A stretch of DNA of 64,000 nucleotides from Cryomorpha sp963836915 (GCA_963836915.1 CAWILH010000002.1:3410001-3474000), one strand, 5' to 3'. Shown: positions 17,124 to 27,371, counted from the stretch's first letter. The notes: a model not told the origin generated them from the letters alone. Program-made: numbers and translations.

Positions 17124-18236
17124 TTGAAAGTATTAATGATACCGGAGAGCTTTCCTACGGAGCTTGACCCCATTGCTGGGATTTTCATCAAAGATCAAGT
17201 TAAGGCCATCTCAAGCTTTGCCACCGTTGCGATTTTTAATACCAACCCATGGTATCGCGGGGTCTATGAGCAAGTTCCAGATTCGCGCCAGTATGATTTT
17301 CATCAATTTTCAAATAAGCCGCCGAGCATTTTAAAACCGATCGCCTATAGGTGGTGGGAGCGGCAATCATTCTTATTGGCAAAAAAAATTCCCAAGCCGG
17401 ACATCATTCATCTTCATGGCGCTACCCTTCGCGGGCCATTGGCTATCCGCTTGGCATTTTACTGGTCTATCCCTTTGGTGATAACCGAACATACGGGGCC
17501 GTGGAGTGCCATTGCTGGTAAGCGTCACTTATTCTTGCGTGCCAAAAAAGTGCTTGAAAAAGCGGATGTCGTGCTCGCCGTAAGCGATCATCTCCGACGG
17601 GAAATCCTAAATAGCGGTATCGATCCTGTCCAGATCAAAGCTTTGGGCAATCCGGTCGACACCGCGTTCTTTACCTTGCGTAAATTCGAGCTGACTGCCA
17701 CGAAGACCATCCTATATATCGGGCGGCTCGATCCTTTTAAGGGTGCTATGCGGACACTTCGCGCTTTCGCCAAAGCGACTGATAGAATGTCGGGCTATCG
17801 ACTCATGATCGCTGGCGCAGGTTTAGAAGCTCCTGATATTGAATCTTATATCTCGGATCATAAGCTGGAGCACAAAGTTGAATTTTTACCTATTTCACAA
17901 AGCCGAGAAGAGATGCGCAGCCTTTTCCACCGTGTTTCCTTTTTGGTATTCCCGAGTCTCTTTGAGAGTTTTGGTTTGGTGGCAGCGGAGGCAATGTCTA
18001 CCGGATTGCCAGTGCTCATTACCGATAGAACCGGTCCCAAGGACTATTCAGATTTCGATAATTCAATTGCCATTGATCCCGAAGATGTTGGTGCCATAGC
18101 CGATGGAATGGTGGCCATGACAAAAAAGCTAGACGGGTATAATCCGGTAGCGATCAGCCAAGAAATGCACGCTAAATATGGTGTCGCCGCTTATGCAAAT
18201 GCGGTTCGTGCCATTTATGAAACGCTAGCTGGATAA
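17124..18236 (+). CDS. Family 4 glycosyltransferase
   Basis: TTG 17124 gives the usual N-terminus MKVLMIPESFPTELDPIAG with an acceptor-loop FIKDQV; ATG 17136 is an alternative. Diagnostic GT4 features are IIHLHGATLRGPLA, LVITEHTGPW, TILYIGRLDPFKGAMRTL and the E-x7-E block VFPSLFESFGLVAAEAMS. The length of 370 residues is standard. It belongs to the repeat-unit assembly set. The 220 bases after it (18237-18456) hold no gene that could be recognised. Confidence 0.9.
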   Translation: MKVLMIPESFPTELDPIAGIFIKDQVKAISSFATVAIFNTNPWYRGVYEQVPDSRQYDFHQFSNKPPSILKPIAYRWWERQSFLLAKKIPKPDIIHLHGATLRGPLAIRLAFYWSIPLVITEHTGPWSAIAGKRHLFLRAKKVLEKADVVLAVSDHLRREILNSGIDPVQIKALGNPVDTAFFTLRKFELTATKTILYIGRLDPFKGAMRTLRAFAKATDRMSGYRLMIAGAGLEAPDIESYISDHKLEHKVEFLPISQSREEMRSLFHRVSFLVFPSLFESFGLVAAEAMSTGLPVLITDRTGPKDYSDFDNSIAIDPEDVGAIADGMVAMTKKLDGYNPVAISQEMHAKYGVAAYANAVRAIYETLAG

Positions 18237-18456
18237 AGCTTTTTGAAATGACCATCCTGCGAAAAAAGGGCTCGCCATGCCGTTGATGAGCCGAGCGAAG
18301 GATCATAGACAGCCGCTTAGGTATTGTTCGGTTTAAGATCTATTTTACCGATCGGGTATCTCTCTTGCCTTCTGTTTAAAATTTGCCCATCAAGTTTTTC
18401 GCATCCGTATTATTGGCTTTTTTATTTCTAGTAGTATTGCAATTTAACTTTTAGCA

Positions 18457-20352
18457 ATGTGTGGGATTTTTGGCCTTTGGAATTTTGAGTCTGCGCGTGG
18501 AGAGCATCTTCATGAAGCCTCCCATCTATTGCGGCACCGCGGTCCGGATGATGAGGGGATTTTAATTTTTAATCACCAGGGCGCCAGTCGATTTTCGGGG
18601 AGTGATACCAAAGCTGGCGACCATCCAAAGCTCCCGCCAGATGAGCCATGCGCCAATGTACTGCTGCATAGGCGCTTGGCGATCATTGATCTGAGCGATG
18701 CCGGCCATCAGCCCATGTCACTAGATGAGAGGCGCTTGCACCTTGTGTTCAACGGGGAAATCTATAATTTCAAAGAGCTCATCAGAGCGTACCAATTGGA
18801 GCCGAAGACGGATAGCGATAGCGAAGTAATCTTATTGCTTTACCGCAAAATAGGTGTTGAAGCGTTTTCGAAATTCCGCGGCATGTGGGCCTTTGCGTTG
18901 CTCGATCTTGAAAAAAATGAACTTCTTTTATGCCGTGATCGCTTTGGAATAAAACCCCTTTATTTTCTTCAGAAAAATGATGGTCTGGCCTTTTCCAGCG
19001 AAGTGAAACCACTTCTTTCATTGCCAAACGTAAAAGCCGAATGGCCGCTTGACAAGATTCTCCAATTTTTGGTTTACGGCGCTACTTCCGATCCTTTTGA
19101 AACGTTCTTTGAAGGGGTATTGCCGGTAAAGCCGGGGACATTTCTTCGATTTGATCTCGCAAATTTGCACCAGCACGAAGGCCGTTTCTATCAACTTCGG
19201 GAAAGTGTGCTGGCCGGGGATGCTTCGTGGGGAAGTTTTGCCGATCGATTTGGCGAAAGCCTGAGTGAGCATCTTATAGCCGATGTAGAAATAGGTTCAT
19301 GCCTGAGTGGTGGCCTGGATTCCAGCCTTATAGTGGCCGAGGCGTCGAAACATGCACCTGGTAAGTTCAAGACGTTCACCTGTAGCTTTCCCGGCGAAGC
19401 AATCGATGAAGCCAGCTACGCCAGAATGCTCGACCGCGATGGCAATCTGGAGCAGCACTTTGCCACGCCAACGGCTTCTGACTTTATGAGCCAGTTCGAT
19501 GCGCTTGTTTTAGCGCAGGAGCGACCGTTTGGATCGGCATCTATTTTTGCACAATATGCCGTGATGGAGCTGGCGGGATCCCGCGGCGTCAAGGTACTGC
19601 TCGATGGGCAGGGCGCCGATGAGATATTGGGCGGCTATTATCCATTTGCCGGGGCATACCTCGTATCCCTGCTCCGAAAGGGGAAGTTGAGAAAATACAA
19701 AAAGGAGATCAAGGCGCTCAAGTCCAACTTCAATCCAAATATGGGCACGGCCATGCTCCGCGCTGCTTTTTACGGCCTGCCCCAGAATTTTCAATCGATG
19801 ACACGCCAGAAGGGGCGGCTCGGTTACGAGCTGATTTCTGAAAAATACAAGGCTAGGGCAGCCATCCTAGAATCGCCGCAGCGTGGCGCGACCGATTTCC
19901 AAGAATTAGGGCTGCGCAGTGTAGAGTTTGGGCTCTATGAACTATTGCATTACGAAGATCGGAATGCCATGCATTTCAGTATTGAAAGCAGGGTGCCTTT
20001 TCTTGACCACCGCGTGGTAGAGTGGTCGCTTGCGCAAGCTCCCGAAGTAAAGATCGTGAACGGATGGACGAAGTATCCCATACGTCAAATGCTTGATAAA
20101 GAATCGTATAAAGAGCTGGCATGGCGAAAGGATAAATTGGGTTTCGTAGCTCCGCAAGCGCGATGGCGCGACGAATTGCGCAATGAGATGGTTGCATTGA
20201 TTGATCGGATCGATCTACCCGAAGTATTCGATAAAGTGGCATTGCGAAATCTTTTTCTACAGAAATTGAACAAGCCCGCCGAGCAAACGGAGTTTTGGAG
20301 GGTCTTTGCGCTTTTGCGTTGGCTAGAGCTGTTTAAGATCACATTGATATGA
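18457..20352 (+). CDS. AsnB-type glutamine-dependent amidotransferase (first copy)
   Basis: The protein (631 residues) has the class II glutaminase domain with the catalytic Cys right after Met (MCGIFG), HRGPDDEG, LHRRLAIIDLS and NGEIYNFKEL. The synthetase domain carries the ATP pyrophosphatase loop SGGLDSS at residues 284-290 and LLDGQGADEILGGY. It resembles asparagine synthase, but members within polysaccharide loci are generally thought to amidate carboxyl groups of sugars or lipids. A second copy lies at 24081, and the two differ throughout, so this is not a recent duplication. Substrate unknown. Confidence 0.93.
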   Translation: MCGIFGLWNFESARGEHLHEASHLLRHRGPDDEGILIFNHQGASRFSGSDTKAGDHPKLPPDEPCANVLLHRRLAIIDLSDAGHQPMSLDERRLHLVFNGEIYNFKELIRAYQLEPKTDSDSEVILLLYRKIGVEAFSKFRGMWAFALLDLEKNELLLCRDRFGIKPLYFLQKNDGLAFSSEVKPLLSLPNVKAEWPLDKILQFLVYGATSDPFETFFEGVLPVKPGTFLRFDLANLHQHEGRFYQLRESVLAGDASWGSFADRFGESLSEHLIADVEIGSCLSGGLDSSLIVAEASKHAPGKFKTFTCSFPGEAIDEASYARMLDRDGNLEQHFATPTASDFMSQFDALVLAQERPFGSASIFAQYAVMELAGSRGVKVLLDGQGADEILGGYYPFAGAYLVSLLRKGKLRKYKKEIKALKSNFNPNMGTAMLRAAFYGLPQNFQSMTRQKGRLGYELISEKYKARAAILESPQRGATDFQELGLRSVEFGLYELLHYEDRNAMHFSIESRVPFLDHRVVEWSLAQAPEVKIVNGWTKYPIRQMLDKESYKELAWRKDKLGFVAPQARWRDELRNEMVALIDRIDLPEVFDKVALRNLFLQKLNKPAEQTEFWRVFALLRWLELFKITLI

Positions 20353-20412
20353 CTCAAAGTACGTGCATACCGATAGGCTCGATCGACGTGATAAATTCAA
20401 TGATCGCATAAG

Positions 20413-21549
20413 GTGAAAATAGCAATCGTCTGCGGTCATTTTATTCCGAAGCTCGGGTATCTGGAAGTACATCTTGCACGCGCTTTGCACATGCAAGGCC
20501 ATAAGATCATGGTCATTACATCTACTTCCATTCCCGCCTACGCCCGTGGGTTGGCGAGCGATTTTGGCGCCGATCCAGATGGGATCAAGGTAGTGCGGCT
20601 CAAGCCAAAATTTGAGCTGGGGCAGGTGGTGGTGGCCGGTGGTATTGAGAAGGCACTATTGGGTTATAGCCCCGATAGGGTCATCGTGATCGGACTTGGT
20701 AAGCGATTTCCGAAGCCTTTATACGATCTTGATTTTGAAACGATTACCCTTCTAGGCGATAATTCGCATTCGTATGTCAAGCAAGGCTGGAAGAATAGAA
20801 TGTTTTTTAACCTTTTTAAAAGGTCGACCTATAAAAAAGCCATTGCGAAGAGCAGCGCCTTGGTAGCTTACACACCGGAGAGTTTTCAGGCTTCCGCCAA
20901 AATGGTAGGAGGCAAATACAGAAACAAATTAATGCAGCAAAATGCATTTATCAGTCTCGGCTTTTGGCCACATGAATTTTATTTCAATCCCGATTTTAGG
21001 TATGCCAAGCGTGCCGAATTGGGTTTTTCACCTGAAAGTAGGGTCATGATCACAGCCACGCGGCTCGTGCCCGAGAAGAAGTTGGAATCCCTTATTGGTT
21101 TATTTGCCAGCCTTCCCGCGCATTATATCTGGCTCATAGTTGGGAGCAAAGGCGATCATTATTCCGTAAAATTTGAAGCAGCATTGAAGCAGATGCTCCA
21201 TCCTTCGCGGTTTAGGGTACTTCCATTTGCCGATAAGGCAGCCCTTAAGAAGCTTTATAATGCTTCCGACGCGGCACTCTACACCGTGCCGGCCATCTCT
21301 ATGCTCGAAGCAGCCGGGACTGGATTGCCCTTAATCATCCCGACCGATAAAAGCACGGAGCAGCTCGCTGCCGGCGGCATACCTGTAATGGAGTTTAAGG
21401 CCGACCTCGAACCATTGATGGCGGCGCTGGGCGGGCTGGATGTTTCCGATCGCAAAAGACTCGAAAACGCACGTCGTGCAGGCGAGAATTTCGGATGGCC
21501 AAAAATCGCTACCCACCTAATGGCCTTCGAGATGACGACGGAGCATTAG
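20413..21549 (+). CDS. Family 4-like glycosyltransferase
   Basis: GTG 20413 begins MKIAIVCGHFIPKLGYLEVHLAR, a standard GT4 acceptor-site start. The C-terminal domain has RVMITATRLVPEKKLESLI, WLIVGSKGDHYSV, FRVLPF and the E-containing YTVPAISMLEAAGTGLPLI. The final glutamate region is less canonical than in the neighbouring enzymes (a single E in SMLEAAGTG). It is expected to add one sugar to the repeat unit at the cytoplasmic face. Confidence 0.82.
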   Translation: MKIAIVCGHFIPKLGYLEVHLARALHMQGHKIMVITSTSIPAYARGLASDFGADPDGIKVVRLKPKFELGQVVVAGGIEKALLGYSPDRVIVIGLGKRFPKPLYDLDFETITLLGDNSHSYVKQGWKNRMFFNLFKRSTYKKAIAKSSALVAYTPESFQASAKMVGGKYRNKLMQQNAFISLGFWPHEFYFNPDFRYAKRAELGFSPESRVMITATRLVPEKKLESLIGLFASLPAHYIWLIVGSKGDHYSVKFEAALKQMLHPSRFRVLPFADKAALKKLYNASDAALYTVPAISMLEAAGTGLPLIIPTDKSTEQLAAGGIPVMEFKADLEPLMAALGGLDVSDRKRLENARRAGENFGWPKIATHLMAFEMTTEH

Positions 21550-21590
21550 GACAGTCACGATCAGAGAAGCTCGGCTTCGTTGATAATTAA

Positions 21591-22928
21591 GTGCTGCAAA
21601 CTTCCAAATGCTTGCGTCTACCTGTTTTCTTTGCAGCCAGAATAGCTACTCGATCTGTGACTTTTAAGGAATGGCGTATTTGGATTGGCGAATTGCCCTG
21701 GCTGCTAAAATGGTTTCCTATTTTCGTGTTGCTCAGGCCATTGGTTGACAATCTTTATTTTTTAAAAGATGTGAGCCCCCTTATTTCACCGCCTTATATC
21801 GTCGGGGTGTTGACGCCTATTTTGGCAGTTGCTGCCATGCTCACTTATCGCCCACCGAAGTTTATCGCCCTCGATAAAGCCTATTTGTACTGGTCTGCCA
21901 TATTGGTCTTGGGCGCGTTGTTCCTTCTTTTTTTTGATCCGCTCTCATTGCTTTCCATCGAGTTTGTGCTGAAGCTCACCATGCCGGTCTATCTGTTTTT
22001 CTTCTTGCGCCGGTTTATTACGGATTTGCGGGATCTGCACGGCGTGCTCACGAGTTTTCTCTACTCCGGTATTTTTGTTGCAGGGCTGCTCTTATTCGAA
22101 TTGGTCGTAAATCCTATCGGTGTTGAAGCGAGTAGGGGCTTACAGCGTATTCAGGCCAGCTTTGGCGATGTGGTAAGCTACGGGATGTACATCACCTTTT
22201 CACTCATCGTGGCCAGCTATTTCTTTTTTTCGCGCCAGCATTTGGTTTCTTTTTCCAAGCGGGCATTATTGCTTGGTGTCGTGGGTGTATTAGCGCTTCT
22301 GGCGCTCGTTAATATTCATCATACCGCGACGTACACTGTCTTTTTGCTGCTTGTTTTGCTCTTTCTGGTTTTCAATTTGCAGGCCAGAAACCGCTCTGCG
22401 GCATTTGGCCTGATCTTGATTATTGGCCTTATTTCTTTTTGGTGGGGCAGCGATCTGGTGGCCGAGAAGCTTACCCCACTTGTAGAAACCGACATCGAGG
22501 TATATACGGGTAGCCAAGACAGCGATAGATTGCTACATGGCCGTGTGGGCCGCTGGCGCATTATGCTCGATCAGTTTTCGGGAGAGTCGGTCATGGTTCA
22601 GTTTTTTGGCTATCCACTCAAGTTTACTTCGGTATACCAATTCATAGGTATTGGATCGCATAATGATTTTGTCCGGGTTCTATTCGCCACCGGTATAGTT
22701 GGCTTGGCCATCTATATTTATTTTTTGATCTCCGTCTGGCTCCGCATAAGGGTATTGCCCATAGCACAGCGTTATCTTTTGATGACTACTTTTGCGGCCT
22801 TGCTGTTTTATAGTATCAGCGTTACGCCTACATTCTACGCCCCGTTCATGTATTTTGCCTTGAGCATCTTTGCCTTTGCGGCCTTGCCCGATCATAAACT
22901 TACTCAGTGGAGAAACCGCGCATATTGA
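21591..22928 (+). CDS. Wzy-like O-antigen polymerase/ligase membrane protein
   Basis: The 445-residue product (GTG start) is strongly hydrophobic with about 10-12 membrane segments. A large periplasmic loop contains QDSDRLLHGRVGRWRIML and then FIGIGSHNDFVRVLFATGIVG, a pattern close to the conserved loop of the O-antigen ligase (Wzy/WaaL) superfamily, including the functional H and R residues. It would polymerise repeat units in the periplasm. The end overlaps the next glycosyltransferase gene by about 22 bases. Confidence 0.8.
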   Translation: MLQTSKCLRLPVFFAARIATRSVTFKEWRIWIGELPWLLKWFPIFVLLRPLVDNLYFLKDVSPLISPPYIVGVLTPILAVAAMLTYRPPKFIALDKAYLYWSAILVLGALFLLFFDPLSLLSIEFVLKLTMPVYLFFFLRRFITDLRDLHGVLTSFLYSGIFVAGLLLFELVVNPIGVEASRGLQRIQASFGDVVSYGMYITFSLIVASYFFFSRQHLVSFSKRALLLGVVGVLALLALVNIHHTATYTVFLLLVLLFLVFNLQARNRSAAFGLILIIGLISFWWGSDLVAEKLTPLVETDIEVYTGSQDSDRLLHGRVGRWRIMLDQFSGESVMVQFFGYPLKFTSVYQFIGIGSHNDFVRVLFATGIVGLAIYIYFLISVWLRIRVLPIAQRYLLMTTFAALLFYSISVTPTFYAPFMYFALSIFAFAALPDHKLTQWRNRAY

Positions 22929-24022
22929 TACTCGGCAAGTTGCCCCCGCCCCTGATGGGGCCAGCGCTGGCTACAGAGATCATCCTGAACTCTAGGTTGC
23001 GGGACGATTTTGATCTCCATCATTTTGATACCCGTCTAAATAGTGACATAGCTGGGATGGGAACCTTCAAATGGTCTAAAGTTGCAGCCCTCGCCAAGCA
23101 GTACAAGGCGTTCAAAACCCTGTTGAAGGATATTCGCCCCGATCTGGTTCTCATACCCATAAGCCAGACTACTGGTGGCTTCATCAAAGATGCACCATTT
23201 ATAAGGTTGGCAGCTAGGTCGGGTGCAAGGGTGCTGCTGCAATTACGGGGTAGCGCTTTCTTAAATTGGTTCAAATCGCTTGATTCCCTTACGGAAAAAT
23301 TGGTGCGCTCTACCCTTGCCAAAGCGACCGGTGCCATCGTTTTGGGAGAAAACCTTCGCGTGATGTTTCACGATTTCTTCGAGAATGAAAGAATTTTTGT
23401 GGTTCCCAATGGGGGGGACTATCAGTTTCCCGCCCGCCAGGATCAAGCATTGCGCGTCACCTATCTGGCCAATTACCTTCCGGGAAAAGGAATCATGGAA
23501 TTGCTGCAGGCATTAAAAGTTTTGACAGAGAGAGAAGGACTGCCCCGATTTGAATTTTGTGGCTATGGCAGTTGGGACAGTGTGGCATACCGACAGAGCT
23601 GCGAGCGAATTTTGAAAGAGCCCTGGCTTGCACATTGTTCCCTAGAAGACGCTGTTTCGGGCCGTGAAAAATGGCAGGCATTGTCAGATACCGACATCTT
23701 TGTATTTGCACCCAAAATGCCCGAAGGTCATCCTTGGAGCATCGTAGAAGCAATGGCTGCGGGGCTTCCTATTATCAGCACTGATAGGGGAGCCATCGCT
23801 CAATCGGTGGTGGATGGCAAGAACGGATATCTGCTGCCCGATCCCGCAATAGGTGAATTGGCCGACAAAATTGAAATACTGCTGATTAATAAAGCATTGC
23901 GAATCAAGATGGGAGAAGCATCGAGAAGAATGTATGAAGAAGGTTTTACCGCCGATGCAATGGTAGCGCAGTTAACAGCGGTTTTTGATGCAGTGCTGAA
24001 CAATAGAAGTCAAACCGTTTAA
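22907..24022 (+). CDS. Family 4 glycosyltransferase
   Basis: GTG 22907 gives MEKPRILILGKLPPPLMGPA, the glycine-rich acceptor loop of GT4 enzymes. Later motifs are VLLQLRGSAFLNWF, IFVVPNGGDY, VTYLANYLPGKGIMEL (start of the GT-B C-terminal domain) and the E-x7-E block APKMPEGHPWSIVEAMAAG. Length 371 residues. It is translationally overlapped with the Wzy-like gene. Confidence 0.9.
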   Translation: MEKPRILILGKLPPPLMGPALATEIILNSRLRDDFDLHHFDTRLNSDIAGMGTFKWSKVAALAKQYKAFKTLLKDIRPDLVLIPISQTTGGFIKDAPFIRLAARSGARVLLQLRGSAFLNWFKSLDSLTEKLVRSTLAKATGAIVLGENLRVMFHDFFENERIFVVPNGGDYQFPARQDQALRVTYLANYLPGKGIMELLQALKVLTEREGLPRFEFCGYGSWDSVAYRQSCERILKEPWLAHCSLEDAVSGREKWQALSDTDIFVFAPKMPEGHPWSIVEAMAAGLPIISTDRGAIAQSVVDGKNGYLLPDPAIGELADKIEILLINKALRIKMGEASRRMYEEGFTADAMVAQLTAVFDAVLNNRSQTV

Positions 24023-24080
24023 TTCTGGATAAAATGCAGAATAAGTCTTTTTTACCCCGTTCCGCAACCGCTACCTACCT

Positions 24081-25946
24081 ATGTGCGGCATAGTCGGATT
24101 CATAGCGGCCAGCACTGCGACCCATACTTTGTTTGCAATGGATGCTGCACTCAGGGCACTCGGTCACCGCGGTCCAGATTATGAAGATTCCTATTCGGAA
24201 AATAGGGGTAGCTATCGGGTGAGTCTTGGGCATAGGAGATTGAGCATTATTGATTTAAGCGCTGCCGGCCACCAGCCGATGCACGCTGCCGGAGTCTGGC
24301 TCATCTATAATGGCGAAGTGTATAATTATGAAGCTCTGCGCGATGAGCACCTGAGTGGTGTCAAGCTCAAATCTTCTTCAGACACCGAGGTGGTACTTCA
24401 TCTGTATCTGAAGTTTGGAGAAGAATTCGTGAAGCTGTTAAATGGAGATTTTGCCATGGCAATTTTCGACCGAAATGAAAATAAGGTACTGCTCTACCGC
24501 GATAGAATGGGGGTGAAACCTTTGTACATCTATCAAAACCAGGGTGTATTCGCTTTTGCCAGTGAGATCAAGGCATTCAAGGCAGCGGGGCTTCCGCTTT
24601 CGCTCGATGAAGATGGGGTTGGCAATTATCTGATTTTTAAATACTCGCCCGGCCAGCGCACCCTTTTTAAGGAAGTCGGTAGACTAAAGCCAGCCCATGT
24701 CCTCCGATTTGACTTAACATCTGGGAGTGTCGCTGAGCGATCATTTTGGGAACTATCTGCTTCAGTGGTTCCATATAAGGGGTCTTATTCTGATGCGCAG
24801 TGCGAGCTTCGCGCAATGATGAAGCAGGCAGTCGAGATGCGATTGGTGGGAGATGTACCCGTGGCCAATTACCTGAGCGGCGGCCTTGATAGTTCCATCA
24901 TCGCAACCTATTTAAAGGACGGTGGCCACACGCATTACTGTGCCGTAAAAAATCAATCTGATCTCAAGGCCGAAGGCACCACATCTGACGGTTACTACGC
25001 CCGAAAGCTAGCCGCCGAATGGGGTCTAGACTTGCGCCAAATATCGATCGGGCTGGACGAACTGAACCCTGAAAATCTGGGTGCAGCCATCCACGCCTGC
25101 GATGATCTCATAGCCGATGGCTCTATCATACCGGCCATGCTCATTGCGGCCGAAGCGTCAAAAGATCACCGGGTGGTGCTCTCAGGCATGGGCGCCGACG
25201 AACTCTTCTTGGGGTATAATGGTCACTTTTTAATGAGGCTCACAGAGATGGTCACCATTATACCCGGAGCAAAGGGAATTTTGGCACCAGCCTTTCGGCG
25301 AATCGATGCTGGAAAAGGCCCCTTCAAGGCGTATCGCCGCTATCTCCAAAAATGGGGAAATAATGTTGGAAGCACTTATCAAGCAGCCCAATATAGCGTG
25401 GTGGGAGATGTGGCTTCCGCCAAATCCTGTTTCAATGGAAAGAGTCAATTTGAAGCTTTTTTGGATCCTTATTTTTCTGGCGGTGCCGACCCTTTTGAGC
25501 AATTGCTCCATTTTGAGCAGGAAAACTTCTTGGTGAAAAACCTGCATTACCTCGATCGCTCTTCTATGGCCTACAGTTTAGAAAGTCGGGTGCCTTTTTT
25601 AGATCACCAGCTGGTAAGCTTTGCCGCAGGCCTGCCGCTTGAGTATAAATTGGATTGGAAGCTAAAATCAAAAAAAATCCTAAAGGATGCCTATCATAAA
25701 GAGCTGCCGACCTTTATTACCAAGCGCCGAAAAGCGGGATTCGGTATGCCCTTGCGATCGCTGCTTATAAATAAGGAAGTGCTCGATCTTTTCTTACCAC
25801 TCGACTTCTTTGCCGGATTCCAATTTTTTAATGTAGATCAGGTCAAGCATATTATTCAGGCCCATAGGGCTGGTCGCCAAGATCAGTCGGCATTGATCTA
25901 CGCACTTATCAGTTTTAGAATTTGGTATTTAGAAAATTTTGGGTGA
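24081..25946 (+). CDS. AsnB-type glutamine-dependent amidotransferase (second copy)
   Basis: The 621-residue protein has the N-terminal nucleophile MCGIVGF, HRGPDYEDS, LGHRRLSIIDLS and YNGEVYNYEAL of the glutaminase domain, and a synthetase domain with SGGLDSS at residues 266-272 and LSGMGADELFLGYNGH. All expected catalytic motifs are intact. It differs from the first copy at 18457 throughout, suggesting a distinct acceptor. It likely amidates a carboxyl group of a polymer precursor; that role is inferred from context. Confidence 0.93.
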   Translation: MCGIVGFIAASTATHTLFAMDAALRALGHRGPDYEDSYSENRGSYRVSLGHRRLSIIDLSAAGHQPMHAAGVWLIYNGEVYNYEALRDEHLSGVKLKSSSDTEVVLHLYLKFGEEFVKLLNGDFAMAIFDRNENKVLLYRDRMGVKPLYIYQNQGVFAFASEIKAFKAAGLPLSLDEDGVGNYLIFKYSPGQRTLFKEVGRLKPAHVLRFDLTSGSVAERSFWELSASVVPYKGSYSDAQCELRAMMKQAVEMRLVGDVPVANYLSGGLDSSIIATYLKDGGHTHYCAVKNQSDLKAEGTTSDGYYARKLAAEWGLDLRQISIGLDELNPENLGAAIHACDDLIADGSIIPAMLIAAEASKDHRVVLSGMGADELFLGYNGHFLMRLTEMVTIIPGAKGILAPAFRRIDAGKGPFKAYRRYLQKWGNNVGSTYQAAQYSVVGDVASAKSCFNGKSQFEAFLDPYFSGGADPFEQLLHFEQENFLVKNLHYLDRSSMAYSLESRVPFLDHQLVSFAAGLPLEYKLDWKLKSKKILKDAYHKELPTFITKRRKAGFGMPLRSLLINKEVLDLFLPLDFFAGFQFFNVDQVKHIIQAHRAGRQDQSALIYALISFRIWYLENFG

Positions 25947-26036
25947 TCACAAATCTGTTGCGGACCTTAAAGTGCTCGGTAAATTTCAGCTTGCGTATCC
26001 CTTGCCAATTCCGTATCAATTGCCTATGTTAAACCA

Positions 26037-27371
26037 ATGGATATAAAATCGACGGCCATAAAATCAATTTTGGCCTTTCTGATACTTTTCTTTTTTACTT
26101 TTTGCGGAAGCAGAAAGAGTCAAACAATGGAAGCTAAAATCTTGACTTTTCCCATCACAAGCCTGTCAGATAAAGACTATCCAGATAATCCGAATATAGG
26201 GTTCAGCGCCGAAAATTACTCCAATGAATATTTTGAAACCGGTATCATGGTGCCGCTTGAATCGAATAGCATGAAGGTCGGTCTCCGCTTTCGAACCCTT
26301 GGCGGCGACAGCATTTGGTTCGACAGTTTTGAGCTTTCTGAGTTTATCCCAACCATTCCTACGGCCATTAGGGGCGATGAATATCTGTCTTACATCGCTT
26401 GTATCAACCAAGAGTGGAACCGCAATCAGGTGGCATTTGGTCAGGATCAGTTCACCACTACCGACCCGAATATAATACGGGTAGATATCGCAAGAAATTG
26501 TCTGAACGCCTATCTCTGGGAAGTAATAGCCTATACCAGAGAGAAGGGCGAAACGCTGCCCTATGCACAGGGCTGGTTCGATTTTCCAAAAGAGCTTTAT
26601 GCGCAGCTTTTCGAAGAGAAAAATAAGATTCCCTTTGACCGGTTTAGGGAGTTTCTTGAAAATTGGGTGGAACCCAAGAGTGAAGTGATCGATTTTACAG
26701 CCTTGCGCCAAATTTTAGATACTATCCCAACGCGATATGCCGATAGCAGCGCGACCATGTATCCCCTCGCTGGTGCGAGAAAGAAAAAATTCAAGGAAAT
26801 CATCTACCCAGATTCTTTTCAGACTATGAAGGAGCTACAGTCTGATTCTACCCTTTTTGCAACCTTCACACCACCTGGTTTTTATAACCGGGAAGACCCG
26901 CGCACCACCGAGCTGGGCAGGTTTTATACACTTGATGACGCATCGGTTTATCAAGTGAAAAGTAAGCTGAATGGCGATACCCTTCACGAGCTCCATCTTC
27001 AATTTAGTCATCGAAAAGGAGATAAGAAAACGCATCTCACACTTGGCGGGATTGACCTTCTTGATATCCCGCACCTCCCGGTGCATGAAGCAAATAGTGC
27101 ATGGAAAAATAGTATGGGAATAGCAAATCACACTTTTTATGAAGATGGCCAAACCCATAACCGCATCAAGGCCGCTACTCATCCTTATTACGCGCTCCTT
27201 ACTAACGGCGGCGGTGCGTGGCTCGATAGCCATAAGCTCGGGATTGATGGGCCCATCTTACATTTTTCCGATGCCAAGAGAACGGTGCTGCATCTTTGGC
27301 TGCTGTCTTTTGAGCGTCACGCTTTGGTTGGGCATTATGTGTTTCAATTAGGTGAAAACCCAACGCTATAA
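26037..27371 (+). CDS. Lipoprotein of unknown function in the polysaccharide locus
   Basis: ATG 26037 starts a lipoprotein signal (ILAFLILFFFTFC, lipid Cys about residue 23 followed by GSRK). The remaining 420 residues are soluble and mixed alpha/beta with aromatic-rich segments (WLDSHKLGIDGPILHF, GFYNREDPRTTEL, AYLWEVIAYTREKGE). No known domain was recognised. The C-terminal part (from about residue 280) looks like a beta-sandwich by alternation. Its place between amidotransferase and dehydrogenase genes suggests a role in polymer handling at the cell surface, but this is inference. It has about 90 bases of non-coding sequence before it. Confidence 0.6.
   Translation: MDIKSTAIKSILAFLILFFFTFCGSRKSQTMEAKILTFPITSLSDKDYPDNPNIGFSAENYSNEYFETGIMVPLESNSMKVGLRFRTLGGDSIWFDSFELSEFIPTIPTAIRGDEYLSYIACINQEWNRNQVAFGQDQFTTTDPNIIRVDIARNCLNAYLWEVIAYTREKGETLPYAQGWFDFPKELYAQLFEEKNKIPFDRFREFLENWVEPKSEVIDFTALRQILDTIPTRYADSSATMYPLAGARKKKFKEIIYPDSFQTMKELQSDSTLFATFTPPGFYNREDPRTTELGRFYTLDDASVYQVKSKLNGDTLHELHLQFSHRKGDKKTHLTLGGIDLLDIPHLPVHEANSAWKNSMGIANHTFYEDGQTHNRIKAATHPYYALLTNGGGAWLDSHKLGIDGPILHFSDAKRTVLHLWLLSFERHALVGHYVFQLGENPTL

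Noticed and set aside
18457..20352. Reading the first AsnB copy as the housekeeping asparagine synthetase.
   Set aside because: Its position among glycosyltransferases and the presence of a second copy favour a polymer-linked amidotransferase, though the sequence alone does not exclude the other role.
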